Below are positions 55,074 to 64,000 of a stretch of 64,000 nt of DNA, piece after piece. The stretch lies in contig NVXG01000028.1 of NCBI GenBank assembly GCA_002733805.1, positions 62,001 through 126,000 of the forward strand. Direction: 5' to 3'. Origin of the DNA: Robiginitomaculum sp. Lineage in GTDB: Bacteria > Pseudomonadota > Alphaproteobacteria > Caulobacterales > Maricaulaceae. The translations under genes were made by a program, and so were the position numbers. The notes beneath the pieces were generated by a model, which worked only from the letters and a program-made list of their open reading frames with translations, was not told the origin of the DNA and did no database searches. The stretch's first letter is position 1. The number at the start of each line of letters is the position of its first letter.

Positions 55074-55811
55074 TCAAGCAACCCGGCCCAAGCGTTGGAT
55101 CGCTTGGCGGGAAGTATCTTCTTCTGATTTCAGCATATTGGAGACCGACTGATAGGATCGAGTAACCTCGACCATCCGGTTAATCTCCAGGATTGGAACT
55201 ACGTTGGATCGTTCCAGATATGCTTGCATTATTTTTGGGGTTTCGATGGTTTCGGGAATCGCGCCTTCGGGTGCCCGGTATCTGCCGCTGCCATCCTTGG
55301 CCAGACCACCCAATGCGGCAAACCCAACCACTTTCAAGCGACCAATTTCGGCGCCATCAATCGAGATTATCCCTTTTTGGTCAATGCTTGGCGCACCGCC
55401 AAACGCATCCATCAAAATCGGAGCCCCGGTATCATCCAGAACCATCATTCCATCGGACGTGCTTAACGTTCCGGTTTGATCAACTTTAAATCGACCGTCT
55501 CTGGTGTAGCGCTCTCCATCAGGGGTTTCCACGGCGAAGAAGCCCTTACCAATCAACGCCACATCAAGCGGTCGTCCGGTGATTTCAATTCGGCCATCCG
55601 AAAAATCCCGGGCTACGCCCCAGTCTTGTACAAAATTGATTTTGTTCGGGCCGTCAGCGTGGGAAGAGGTGGCACCCGATTTGGAAGCAAGCAATAATTT
55701 TTCAACTTTGAATCCGGCGGTATTCATATTGGCCAGATTATTCGCAGTTATTGATAATTCGCGGCGCAAAGTCATTTGCCGCGTCAGTGCGACCATCAAA
55801 GCATTTTCCAT
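55074..55811 (-). CDS. flgF: Flagellar basal-body rod protein FlgF
   Basis: 245 residues. MTLRRELSITANNLANMNTAGFKVE and the C-terminal LERSNVVPILEINRMVEVTRSYQSV are typical. ATG 55811 has AAGG 8 nt upstream and gives the family N-terminus; the frame extends to 55907 without support. First gene of flgF-flgG-flgA-flgH, divergent from fliL across about 280 bp. Confidence 0.96.
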   Translation of the reverse strand: MENALMVALTRQMTLRRELSITANNLANMNTAGFKVEKLLLASKSGATSSHADGPNKINFVQDWGVARDFSDGRIEITGRPLDVALIGKGFFAVETPDGERYTRDGRFKVDQTGTLSTSDGMMVLDDTGAPILMDAFGGAPSIDQKGIISIDGAEIGRLKVVGFAALGGLAKDGSGRYRAPEGAIPETIETPKIMQAYLERSNVVPILEINRMVEVTRSYQSVSNMLKSEEDTSRQAIQRLGRVA

Positions 55812-56036
55812 GTCACTAGCCTTTTGCTGGTGTTCAGGCACATTTCGTACCCATAGTGAACATCCCCTTGCAGCCAGCATGCCAATGTTAGATTCTTTAT
55901 TTTTCAATGACTTACCGAAGTATCCAATACGAACCCGCCAAAAAACCCGGCAATCCAGACCCGGTGCCCGGCAGGAAATGCCTCACAAAACGGACATATT
56001 GATTTCTGTGCTGAAACAGAGGAAGGCAACGCCTCC

Positions 56037-56044
56037 TTAACCAT
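56037..56044 (+). promoter_or_regulatory. CtrA-type half-site before fliL
   Basis: TTAACCAT on the plus strand, 57 nt before the fliL ATG. Same orientation and nearly the same spacing as at flgB and fliQ. The partner TTAA at N7 is replaced by TCAC. Confidence 0.5.
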
Positions 56045-56093
56045 CAATCACCATACTTGTCCGCGAAGACAAATCTCATATGGAGTGGCGCAA

Positions 56094-56654
56094 ATGGCCG
56101 AAGAGACCGAAGCCGAAGAAACCGAAGGCGAAGAAGACGCTGAAGGCGAAGGTGCACCCAAGAAATCCAAGAAAAAAATGTTGCTGTTTATCGTTTTACC
56201 AGCGGTGATTGTACTGCTGGCGGCGGTGGCTGGTGGCTTGATGTTTATGGGTGGGGACAAGGAAGAAGAGGTCGTTCTGGATGAACACGGACAACCTATT
56301 CTTGCCGAAGGCCACGGAACAGAAACCAAACACGCCGATGCCCATGACCCATTATTTTATCAAATGCCCGATATTCTGGTAAATATCTCTGGCGAAGAAG
56401 AGGGTGAACAACTGGTCTTGCAGATCAAAATGCAACTGGAAGTGCCCGACGAAGAGACTATTCACAAACTGGATGCCCTGTTGCCTCGGGTGGTTGACCA
56501 TTATCAGGCCTTTTTACGGGAATTGCGGGTTGAAGATATCAAGGGTTCGGCTGGCAATTACCGACTGCGGCTTGAATTACTGCGCCGAGTGAATCTGGCT
56601 GTGCAACCGGCCCACGTCAACGATGTGCTCATTGAAAAACTGTTGGTGAACTAA
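56094..56654 (+). CDS. fliL: Flagellar basal body-associated protein FliL
   Basis: 186 residues. Acidic N-terminus, one membrane helix (about 28-50), then the periplasmic domain with MPDILVNISGEEEGEQLVLQIKMQLEVPD and the C-terminal VNDVLIEKLLVN. FliL supports the stator and torque. ATG 56094 has GGAG 8 nt upstream; the in-frame GTG at 56085 lies inside that site. fliM follows after 4 bp. Confidence 0.93.
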   Translation: MAEETEAEETEGEEDAEGEGAPKKSKKKMLLFIVLPAVIVLLAAVAGGLMFMGGDKEEEVVLDEHGQPILAEGHGTETKHADAHDPLFYQMPDILVNISGEEEGEQLVLQIKMQLEVPDEETIHKLDALLPRVVDHYQAFLRELRVEDIKGSAGNYRLRLELLRRVNLAVQPAHVNDVLIEKLLVN

Positions 56655-56658
56655 CCAG

Positions 56659-57840
56659 ATGGCTGAGGATGCAGATCAAGAAGCAATGATGGCCGAGTGG
56701 GAGGCCGAAGCGGCGGGAGTCGACGAGGCAGATGCGGCTGGAGGCGGCGGCGCCACTGGCGATGACGACGCATTTGCCGCCGAATGGGAGGCCATGGTCG
56801 GGGATGAGGATGCTGGCGCAACCGTTGCCTCGGCCGGCGAAGCACCGGGTTCCGAACGCATTCTTAACCAGGATGAAATTGATAATTTGCTGGGCTTTGA
56901 CGGCTCCGAAGAAGAGGGTGATTCCGACTCCGGTATTCGGGCAATCATTGACTCAGGACTAGTCAGTTATGAACGCCTGCCCATGTTGGAAATCGTCTTT
57001 GATCGGTTGGTCCGGATGATGACCACATCGTTGCGTAATTTCACATCGGACAATGTTGAAGTTAGCCTCGACAACATCTCATCCATCCGGTTTGGCGACT
57101 ATCTGAACTCGATTCCCCTGCCCGCAATTCTGGCGGTTTTTCGAGCCGAACAGCTTGATAATTATGGCTTAATGACCGTTGATTCCAACCTGATTTATTC
57201 GATTGTGGATGTACTGTTAGGTGGACACCGGGGCACAGCTGCCATGCGGGTCGAGGGTCGCCCGTACACCACGATTGAGCGGCGACTGGTCCAAAAAATG
57301 ATCAAGGTGGTGTTGAACGATGCCCAACGGGCTTTTGCACCATTAACCCAAGTCGATTTCACACTGGATCGGATCGAAACCAACCCACGGTTTGCCGCCA
57401 TTGCCCGCCCGGCCAATGCAGCCATTTTGGTGCGTCTGCGCATTGATATGGAAGACCGTGGGGGACGCATCGAATTGATGTTGCCCTATTCAACGCTGGA
57501 GCCGATCCGCAAAATGCTATTGCAGCAATTCATGGGTGAAAAATTCGGTCGGGACAATATTTGGGAGAGCCATCTGGCTTCGCAATTATGGTCGACCGGC
57601 ATTGATGTGCAGGCGGTGTTGGATGAATACCAGGCCCCGTTGTCCACCGTCATGGACTTAAAAGTCGGCGACACCATCATGCTCAACACCAATCCGGATA
57701 GTGAGATTTTGATGCGCTGTGGTGGCATTCCGGTGGCCAAAGCCAAAATCGGTCGTAAGGGCCATCATATTGCGGTTCGCGTGTCCCAAACACTGACCAA
57801 TTCAAAAACAGCTAAAAAGTTAGAGGAGCAAGCTCAATGA
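56659..57840 (+). CDS. fliM: Flagellar motor switch protein FliM
   Basis: 393 residues. The core from about residue 68 is standard FliM: LNQDEIDNLLGF, SYERLPMLEIVFDRLVRMMTTSLRNF and the C-terminal SpoA-like domain with LKVGDTIMLNTNPDSEI. Before it lies an extra acidic, Ala/Gly-rich stretch of about 67 residues with a repeated AEWEA segment (12-16 and 41-45); in enteric FliM the LSQDEID motif sits at the very N-terminus. FliM receives CheY-P and joins FliG and FliN. Overlaps the next gene by 4 bp. Confidence 0.96.
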   Translation: MAEDADQEAMMAEWEAEAAGVDEADAAGGGGATGDDDAFAAEWEAMVGDEDAGATVASAGEAPGSERILNQDEIDNLLGFDGSEEEGDSDSGIRAIIDSGLVSYERLPMLEIVFDRLVRMMTTSLRNFTSDNVEVSLDNISSIRFGDYLNSIPLPAILAVFRAEQLDNYGLMTVDSNLIYSIVDVLLGGHRGTAAMRVEGRPYTTIERRLVQKMIKVVLNDAQRAFAPLTQVDFTLDRIETNPRFAAIARPANAAILVRLRIDMEDRGGRIELMLPYSTLEPIRKMLLQQFMGEKFGRDNIWESHLASQLWSTGIDVQAVLDEYQAPLSTVMDLKVGDTIMLNTNPDSEILMRCGGIPVAKAKIGRKGHHIAVRVSQTLTNSKTAKKLEEQAQ

Positions 57841-58214
57841 CCCTTTCCATCGCCTTCGAAATTTTGGTTAGCCTGCTGCTGGTGATCACCATCGGATACT
57901 GTTTTGTGCTGGACCAACGATTGAAAGCCCTGCGATCGGGTCAGGACGGGGTTCGCCAATCCATTGTTGAGTTGATCAGCGCCACCGGGCAAGCCGAACA
58001 CAGTATCCGGTTGTTAAAAGAAACCGGCACGACCGTTAGCCAAGAACTGGAAGCACATATTCTGGAGGCCAAAGCGCTGGGTCAAAAAATTACGGCTAGA
58101 ACGGAACCGGCACCGCGCCGAGCATCTGCCCGGCCACTGGGCAAAATACCATCCGCGTCAATCCCGAACCTCAACGGTTCCGGTTTGATGGACCGGCTAA
58201 AAAAGACAGGATAA
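57837..58214 (+). CDS. DUF6468 protein of the fliM-motE operon
   Basis: 125 residues. One N-terminal membrane helix (about 5-24), then a coiled-coil stretch (LDQRLKALRSGQDGVRQSIVELISATGQAE) and a basic Pro/Ala tail. It matches the DUF6468 proteins that sit between fliM and motE in alphaproteobacteria. Function unknown. Starts inside the fliM stop (ATGA). Confidence 0.85.
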   Translation: MTLSIAFEILVSLLLVITIGYCFVLDQRLKALRSGQDGVRQSIVELISATGQAEHSIRLLKETGTTVSQELEAHILEAKALGQKITARTEPAPRRASARPLGKIPSASIPNLNGSGLMDRLKKTG

Positions 58215-58217
58215 GCC

Positions 58218-58925
58218 ATGCCAGTTCGCCTATTTATTATTTTAGCCATTTTAGGCAGCGGCTTGGTTGCGATTAAAGTTCTGTCGATCACCGATGAGGT
58301 TTTGACCTTACTGGACCCGGCGCAACCGGCTTGGGCCGCATCAAGCAAGCCAAAAAAAACCAAAAAAGCAGAACCGCATGCGACACCGCCTCCCCCTGAT
58401 TTTATAGCCGATCCAGAACCGGAACCCGCAGCAAAAACCTGTGTAGCCTTGAGTTTTGCCGAGCAAGCCGGGTTGAGCGAGCAGGAGTTACGGGTGGTCA
58501 TGCGCCTTAGCGAACGCCGCGAAGAGCTGGAAATCCGCGAACGGGATCTAAAAACCCGCGAAGGCGTTGTTACCCTGTCAGAAAAGCAGCTAGATGATCG
58601 ACTGACTCGCATTGAAGGGGCCATTGCCAAATATGACCAGAGAATTGGCAAATTGGATGAACAGGAAGAAGCGCGAATGGCGCTTGTGGTCAAAACCTAT
58701 GAATCGATGAAACCCAAATCAGCAGCAACTATTTTCAATACACTGAATGACCGCGTCTTGTTACAAGTTGCCACCCGGATGAAACCACAGTCCATGGCCA
58801 AAGTTCTGGCCGCAATGAATACGGCCCGCGCCTCTAGCTTGACGGTTCAAATGACCGAGCAATTTGCCCGGCCCAACAGCGCCGAGGCCCTGTTGACTGG
58901 TGAAACAGATAATCCTGAAGGATAA
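58218..58925 (+). CDS. motE: MotE-type flagellar protein
   Basis: 235 residues. Signal or anchor at the N-terminus, a Lys/Pro-rich linker, coiled coil (RLSERREELEIRERDLKTREGV) and a C-terminal MgtE-N-like domain: YESMKPKSAATIFNTLNDRVLLQVATRMKPQSMAKVLAAM. MotE proteins chaperone MotC in rhizobia; role here inferred from similarity. Last gene of fliL-fliM-DUF6468-motE. Confidence 0.85.
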   Translation: MPVRLFIILAILGSGLVAIKVLSITDEVLTLLDPAQPAWAASSKPKKTKKAEPHATPPPPDFIADPEPEPAAKTCVALSFAEQAGLSEQELRVVMRLSERREELEIRERDLKTREGVVTLSEKQLDDRLTRIEGAIAKYDQRIGKLDEQEEARMALVVKTYESMKPKSAATIFNTLNDRVLLQVATRMKPQSMAKVLAAMNTARASSLTVQMTEQFARPNSAEALLTGETDNPEG

Positions 58926-59055
58926 CCCGTAAATTTCGACGGTTAATTCCGATCCAAAAGCCCAATTCTCTAACACCCGCTTAACCCTGTTTAGGTAAAT
59001 TGGGCCGTAATGTTGTGTCGAATGGGCAGAACAACGGAATTTTGGGCCAAATTGG

Positions 59056-62000
59056 ATGAATTTGCTTGTGAAAAACGGCTTTCAAATGTCGGTGCTCGGC
59101 GTGGCTTTTGCGTTGATTATCGGCATTAGCGCTGCCTTCGCCCAGCAACCTGTCAAATTTGCCACGGAAACAGGCAACGGATACGGGCGTATCCTGGCTT
59201 CTTGGCCCGAAGCAGAAAATAGTCAAAACCTCTCGGTAGATGCCAAAATTACCAATGGCGTATTGGTCATCCATTTCAGCCAAACCCTGACCGCCGATCC
59301 CAAACCTATTCTGGAAGGGTTAGGCGCTTATGTAGCTCTGGCCCGAATGGATACAGACGGCCAAACTTTACGCATCGCCTTGCGTAAGGCAGCCGAAGTA
59401 CGCACCTCCAAATCCTACAATGTGTTCGCCATTGATCTTTTGGAGCCGAATTCCGCCATCAATCCGCCCAAGGTGCAATCTGCGACTTCAAGGCGCTTGG
59501 CCAAACAACGACAAGAAGCCAAACAACATGCGGCAGCAGAAATGGAAAAAGCCAAACGTGCCGCCCGCCCTGCCCCGGCCCTGCCTTTGCAGGTTCGTTA
59601 CGCCCAATCAGCCGACAATACTCGAATTACCTTTGACTGGACCGAAGAGATCGAATTTCGCGTTTTGCAACGAAAAGGCGGGTTGGATTTGATTTTTGAT
59701 CGCCCGGCATCGCCAGCATTGGCTGAATTAAATGCCGCACAACCAGCCGGTTTTAAGTCTGCCAAATCGATCATCCGCCGGGACAAGACCATTATCGGAA
59801 TTGATGTGACACCTAGTTTTTTACATCGGACATCGCGGGATGGAACCTATGTGGTGCTTGATCTGTATCGGCCGGGCAAGGAAGCGCCAGTCACCCTTGC
59901 ACAAGTCGATATGGAACCTGAACCTGCCGCTTTGGAGCCAGCCCTAAGCCGATCTCAACGTCCCGATCCTGTTCCGACTTCAGGCATTGTACCGGTCAAA
60001 GTAGCAGCCAATGGCTCCTCCTTGCAGGTTAAATTTGATTGGGCCGCGCCGGTCGGCGCCGCAGTGTTTCGGCGAGGCGATGCAATCTGGATATTGTTTG
60101 ATGCCAAAGCGGAAATTGGTTTGGCTGAACTAACCAACGGGGTCAGCCGCCACGCCATCGCTCGCAAAACTCTGTATGGGCGTGATTATTCAGGCATCCA
60201 AATCACCACGCCAGCATCGACCCAGGTCGAGGCCCGGCCCAATGGCGATGGATCGAGCTGGATAATCGTGTTGGACGACAAACTACAATTCCCGACCAAA
60301 GAAATCGTGTTGCGGCGCGAAGCCGATGGTTCTGGCCCCGGACGGTTGGCTGCCAAGCTAAAAAATGCAGTTTCCATGTTGCGGGTGCAAGACGATGAGG
60401 TTGGGGACACGCTGCTGGTCGTCACGGGTGTCGGTCCAGCCCGCGGCATCGCAAACTTGCACAAATTTGTCGAGGTAAACGCCTTGCCGTCGGCACAGGG
60501 CTTGGCTTTTGAAGTCCGTGCTGATGCACTTGATATTGCGCTTGTTGACGATCTTCTGACTATCAATTCGCAGCTTGGACTAAACCTAACCCCATCAGCC
60601 ACACCGCTACACTTGGCCACCAATTCCGGTGAAGCGGCCAGACTGGGCGCTGCCCCGGCGATTACCGCCTCACCCGGGTTTATGGATTTCGAGGCTTGGC
60701 AGAAATTGGGTGGCGAAGGTCTGTTCCACCCGACCTATTCAGCATTGTTACGCCAAGTGGCGATTGAGGACACCAATCCGGAAGCCCGCATGAACTTGGC
60801 CCGGTTTTTGATCTCACATGAATTGGGCGCAGAAGCCTTGGGCGCATTGGCCTTGGCGCAAGCACTGGACCCCATGTTGGTCCAAGATGCGCGGTTTCGG
60901 GCCTTGCGTGGTGTAGCCAATTTACAGATGAACCGGATCAAAATCGCCAAAGCTGATTTCTCGGCCCAGACGTTGAACCGCGACCCATCGGCCGCCCTAT
61001 GGCGCGGATATTTGGGCGTAAAGGCTGAAAATTGGACCGAAGCCCGGCAAAATTTCGAAAAGGGAAGAGAAGCGTTTTATCTGTTTACGCCTGAATGGCA
61101 GGCCAAATTTCATACGAGCTTTGCGCTGGCTGCAATGAATTTGAACGATCTGGGCACGGCCAAGGAGCAGTTACAGGAGATATTCGGCAATGGTCTGTCT
61201 TTGCCAACTCAATTGGAAGCCAGTATGGCCCGGGCGGAATTCATGAACCGCAGCGGGGAACCCGATCAAGCTTTGGCCGTCCTAGATAATGTAATCGCCA
61301 CCAATTTTGAGCCTTTGACTGTCCGCGCTATTTTTGAAAAAGTCAGAATCCAGCAAGCGGCTGGAAAAATATCACCTCTGGAAGCCTCGGAAATTTTAGA
61401 AAACCTGCGGTTCAGATGGCGCGGCGATGAAGTCGAGCTGGAAGCGGTTCGTACCCTTGGATCCTTCTATTCCGAAGCTGGTGATTACCGCCGGGCGATG
61501 GAAGCCATGAGTTTGGCCGTTCGGCGTTTTCCAAATAGTCCGGTGGCGCGACGGCTGCAAACCGACTTGCGCGATACATTTATCGATCTGTTCCTGAACG
61601 GCGGGGCTGACAGCATGGACCCAGTACAAGCTGTTGCACTGTTTTACGAGTTTCAGGAATATGCGCCGCTGGGAACCGATGGCGATCGCATGTCCCGGCG
61701 CATGGCCGACCGGCTCATTGCTTTTGATTTGCTGCCCCAGGCTGCTGAATTGTTGCAATATCAAATTGATCAAAAACTATTCGGCATTGGCAAAGCCCAG
61801 GTCGCAACCGATTTGGCACTAGTTTACCTGATGGATCACCAGCCGGAAAAGTCATTGCGCGCCATTCGTTCCTCGCGCCAGGCCCGCTTGCCCAAAGCCT
61901 TGAACAAAGAGCGCCGCTTGCTCGAAGCCCGCGCCTTGGTCGAAATGGGGCGCGAAGAACATGCGCTGGATCTGATCGAAATGGACCGGACCAAGGAAGC

Positions 62001-62412
62001 CGATTTCCTGCGGGCCGATATTGTCTGGGCTGGCAAGCAATGGCCACAAATCGCCCAGCAACTAACCAAAACCATCTCCCAGTACGTGCGCGTCACCTCT
62101 GAATTGACCGATGAAGACGCGGCTTTAGTGTTACGCACCGCCCTAGCTGTGGCCTTGGCCGATGAACAACCGGCCTTTCGGGCATTAGTCGAGAAATGGG
62201 AAAAACCCATGTCCGAGACCAGTTCAGCCGAAGCATTTACCATGATCTCCAGCAGAACTTCGCTGTCCGGCGTGGAAGTCAAAGACTTGGCTCGGACCAT
62301 TGGCGGAACCGATACCATGCGGTCCTATCTGCAACAGTATCGCAACCGGGTTGCCAAGCGCGCACCGATAGATTCGCGTAGCCAAGTCGAAACAGGACAA
62401 TCTGAAAGCTGA
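59056..62412 (+). CDS. Large exported TPR-type protein of the flagellar locus
   Basis: 1118 residues. Signal peptide ending near AAFAQ. The N-terminal 480 residues are beta-rich (LQVRYAQSADNTRITFDW; LQVKFDWAAPVGAAVFRRGDAIW) and include an Ala/Lys stretch (about 145-175). From about 550 the protein is helical with TPR-like pairs, such as PEARMNLARFLISHELGAEALGALALAQALDP and YSEAGDYRRAMEAMSLAVRRFPNS. Proteins like this follow motE in several alphaproteobacteria; the function is not established. No Shine-Dalgarno sequence is clear. Confidence 0.75.
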   Translation: MNLLVKNGFQMSVLGVAFALIIGISAAFAQQPVKFATETGNGYGRILASWPEAENSQNLSVDAKITNGVLVIHFSQTLTADPKPILEGLGAYVALARMDTDGQTLRIALRKAAEVRTSKSYNVFAIDLLEPNSAINPPKVQSATSRRLAKQRQEAKQHAAAEMEKAKRAARPAPALPLQVRYAQSADNTRITFDWTEEIEFRVLQRKGGLDLIFDRPASPALAELNAAQPAGFKSAKSIIRRDKTIIGIDVTPSFLHRTSRDGTYVVLDLYRPGKEAPVTLAQVDMEPEPAALEPALSRSQRPDPVPTSGIVPVKVAANGSSLQVKFDWAAPVGAAVFRRGDAIWILFDAKAEIGLAELTNGVSRHAIARKTLYGRDYSGIQITTPASTQVEARPNGDGSSWIIVLDDKLQFPTKEIVLRREADGSGPGRLAAKLKNAVSMLRVQDDEVGDTLLVVTGVGPARGIANLHKFVEVNALPSAQGLAFEVRADALDIALVDDLLTINSQLGLNLTPSATPLHLATNSGEAARLGAAPAITASPGFMDFEAWQKLGGEGLFHPTYSALLRQVAIEDTNPEARMNLARFLISHELGAEALGALALAQALDPMLVQDARFRALRGVANLQMNRIKIAKADFSAQTLNRDPSAALWRGYLGVKAENWTEARQNFEKGREAFYLFTPEWQAKFHTSFALAAMNLNDLGTAKEQLQEIFGNGLSLPTQLEASMARAEFMNRSGEPDQALAVLDNVIATNFEPLTVRAIFEKVRIQQAAGKISPLEASEILENLRFRWRGDEVELEAVRTLGSFYSEAGDYRRAMEAMSLAVRRFPNSPVARRLQTDLRDTFIDLFLNGGADSMDPVQAVALFYEFQEYAPLGTDGDRMSRRMADRLIAFDLLPQAAELLQYQIDQKLFGIGKAQVATDLALVYLMDHQPEKSLRAIRSSRQARLPKALNKERRLLEARALVEMGREEHALDLIEMDRTKEADFLRADIVWAGKQWPQIAQQLTKTISQYVRVTSELTDEDAALVLRTALAVALADEQPAFRALVEKWEKPMSETSSAEAFTMISSRTSLSGVEVKDLARTIGGTDTMRSYLQQYRNRVAKRAPIDSRSQVETGQSES

Positions 62413-62432
62413 ACTCAAAGAAGTATTTGGGG

Positions 62433-64000
62433 TTAAAACCCGCCGGTTAGCCGAGCCAAACCAGCAGAATAATTGGCAATCTGTGCAGTTAAATACGCTG
62501 GCACCGGACCGCTAGCTGATTTAGTTTTGCCACTCAACAATGCCTTTAAAGCTGGGTCCAGAGTCAATTGCCGGTACGCATCGCGCACTTTGGTTAGCGT
62601 TGCCTCAAGGATTTCATTGGCCGAGATGGCACCGGCCAAAGTGGACAAATCCAAACCCGAAGTCAGGCCCAATCCATAAACCGGCGGTGCAGCGGAAGCC
62701 GTTTCGCTACCTTCTGCCACAGGTTTCAGACGTACTACACCTTCGGGTATTCCCAGCGCCGAGAGCAGATCGCGGCCCTCTGGTCCGGCGAACAACTCGA
62801 CAGTATGGCCCTCAGCCGCTTTGATCCGCAAGGTATCAGTCTTGGCACCGCGCACTACTTCGGCTTTGCCATTCAGCACCAGAACTGCGTTGATTTTGAA
62901 AGTCAGTGCACGGTAGGTATCGTCAGAATCAATCCGTATGGTTCGTTTGGGACCACCATCCAGTGATATCTGAAACCGGTCCCCGTCCCGGGCCACCGAT
63001 CGCTCGGTAATAACGCGGCTGTCAGAGGTTACCGCCAAACCATGCGGCAACCCAAACTTGTCCAAAATCGAAGTACCCGAAGGATCAATCGCAATGGCAT
63101 TGGCCGTCGAATTACCACCATTACCGGTAATTTGGGTCGTGCCTTCCAGTGCACCTGTGGTCAGATCAAACCGACTGACAAAGGCATTTTGGGTGCCGTC
63201 TAGCGTGCCACCACCGGGCAATGATCCGGCGGTGGAACCCACCGCGTATAACTTGCCATTGCTGGATTCTATTCCGTTGATCAGATCAGTTTCTGAAGTG
63301 CCTAAAAAGGTTGTCCAAGTGCGAAGCGGGCTCCCGCCACCATCTTCATCAACCCGGACCAGAAACCCGTCCCGCTGGCCAGAATGGCTCAACACACCTG
63401 CGCCTAATCCATTGCCAGCCCCGGCTGAACCGCCAACCAGTATCGCCGAGCCGTCAACGCTCAATGAGGTTATTTTACCGTTATCCAGCGCACCCAGATC
63501 ATGCTGCCATAAAGCTGCATCTACACCATTGGCTGAAGTGAATCGGGTGAGCTTGCCAATGCCATTTTCTTCGGTGGCCAGCAAAATATCGCCATTGCTA
63601 TCCAAAGCGATGGCCTTGGCAAATTCGTCATTTACCGTGCCGATTTGTCGGCTGAACAGGGTATTCCCGTTGGCATCCAGCGCCCGGATGTAAGCGTCCT
63701 GACCGCCATTATGGGTGCCGGTAACTGCGCCTTTGGTCGATCCGGCGATAAATATTTTGCCATCGACCGCAATGGTCAAGCTATTGGCCTGATCATCAAG
63801 GGTGGAGCCGAACCGCTTGATAAACTGTTCTTTGCCATTGCCATCAAACTTGATGATAAAGCTGTCACTACCGCCTAATTGGGTGGTGTCGCCCAATGCG
63901 CCGCTGATCTTGCCAGCCAACACAACCGAACCATCCGCCCCAATGGCCAAATCCTTGATATCCACGTCACCGGCTGCGCCCAACCCACGAGTGAATACGG
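62433..64000 (-). CDS. Repeat protein of SBBP/FlaEY type, partial (N-terminus beyond window)
   Basis: At least 522 residues; the frame stays open to base 64000, so the start is outside. The N-terminal 300 residues visible are beta-propeller-like repeats with the recurring forms DGSVVLAGKISGA, DGKIFIAGSTKGAV and NGKLYAVGSTAGSLPG, each about 45-55 residues, typical of SBBP repeats. The C-terminal part (ALTFKINAVLVLNGKAEVVRG, DLLSALGIPEG) is unlike them. Position at the end of a flagellar region recalls the FlaEY regulatory proteins of Caulobacter; that link is inference. Convergent with the TPR gene, 20 bp apart. Confidence 0.6.
   Translation of the reverse strand, partial: VFTRGLGAAGDVDIKDLAIGADGSVVLAGKISGALGDTTQLGGSDSFIIKFDGNGKEQFIKRFGSTLDDQANSLTIAVDGKIFIAGSTKGAVTGTHNGGQDAYIRALDANGNTLFSRQIGTVNDEFAKAIALDSNGDILLATEENGIGKLTRFTSANGVDAALWQHDLGALDNGKITSLSVDGSAILVGGSAGAGNGLGAGVLSHSGQRDGFLVRVDEDGGGSPLRTWTTFLGTSETDLINGIESSNGKLYAVGSTAGSLPGGGTLDGTQNAFVSRFDLTTGALEGTTQITGNGGNSTANAIAIDPSGTSILDKFGLPHGLAVTSDSRVITERSVARDGDRFQISLDGGPKRTIRIDSDDTYRALTFKINAVLVLNGKAEVVRGAKTDTLRIKAAEGHTVELFAGPEGRDLLSALGIPEGVVRLKPVAEGSETASAAPPVYGLGLTSGLDLSTLAGAISANEILEATLTKVRDAYRQLTLDPALKALLSGKTKSASGPVPAYLTAQIANYSAGLARLTGGF

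Noticed and set aside
55960-55990. Sigma-54 promoter before flgF (GGCAC ... TTGC on the minus strand)
   Set aside because: The GG-GC spacing does not give the required 10 bp in any register I tried.
58981-58995. CtrA box before the TPR gene (TTAA-CCCTGTT-TAGG)
   Set aside because: Second half-site has two mismatches and the distance to the start (75 nt) is outside the range of the other sites.

Overview
This window looks like chromosomal DNA of a flagellated alphaproteobacterium with roughly balanced base composition, most like the Caulobacterales, Maricaulales (Hyphomonadaceae-type) or Parvularculales. The evidence is the alphaproteobacterial form of several genes (S4, IDH, DksA without a full zinc-finger cysteine set, a DUF1476 F1-ATPase inhibitor), CckA directly after fliQ-fliR-flhB, FliX, DUF6468 and MotE beside fliM, a GTTC-N7-GTTC LexA box before recA, and CtrA-type TTAA-N7-TTAA boxes before flagellar genes. 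The placement is inferred from gene content. No rRNA, tRNA or CRISPR array was seen.

Layout. 1-983: N-terminal part of a large terminase subunit of the gene-transfer-agent type, running off the left edge. 1205-6573: a YcgN-type cysteine-cluster protein, a class A penicillin-binding protein, a secreted PAN/apple-domain protein, a DUF2336 protein and rpsD. 6754-12081: a leftward run purC-purS-purQ-purL-bolA-aldo/keto reductase-monothiol glutaredoxin, with overlapping starts and stops. 12278-15493: DUF1476, two exported thioredoxin-fold proteins, purB and a lipoprotein with a RidA-like domain. 15889-17058: a lipoprotein with seven tyrosine-centred repeats in two blocks, each with an exact 23-residue period, and a C-terminal peptidoglycan-binding domain. 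17155-26095: trmJ, icd, a possible 46-residue ORF, alaS, recA and cckA.

26180-64000 is a flagellar region broken into sub-operons by unrelated genes. The flagellar parts are fliQ-fliR-flhB, flgB-flgC-fliE, fliO-fliP, flgI-rod-binding protein-FlbY-like, fliX (followed by dksA), flgF-flgG-flgA-flgH, fliL-fliM-DUF6468-motE, a 1118-residue exported TPR-type protein, and a partial repeat protein at the right edge. Between them lie exported hydrolases (DUF885, metallo-beta-lactamase fold, CocE-type, serine beta-lactamase fold, S9 and M16 peptidases), a glutathione transferase, a small DMT transporter, a cytochrome c-like lipoprotein, an ECF sigma factor with a DUF6768 partner, and the MsrPQ methionine sulfoxide repair pair. 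Palindromic intergenic elements lie mainly in this accessory part.

How it fits together. CckA heads the phosphorelay that activates CtrA. TTAACCAT half-sites lie 49-57 nt before the flgB, fliQ and fliL starts, and full TTAA-N7-TTAAC boxes lie 63-68 nt before fliO and fliX, so early flagellar genes here are probably under cell-cycle control. The pur genes cover several middle steps of IMP synthesis. BolA and the CGFS glutaredoxin are known to form an Fe-S-linked pair and are encoded four genes downstream of purC in the same run.
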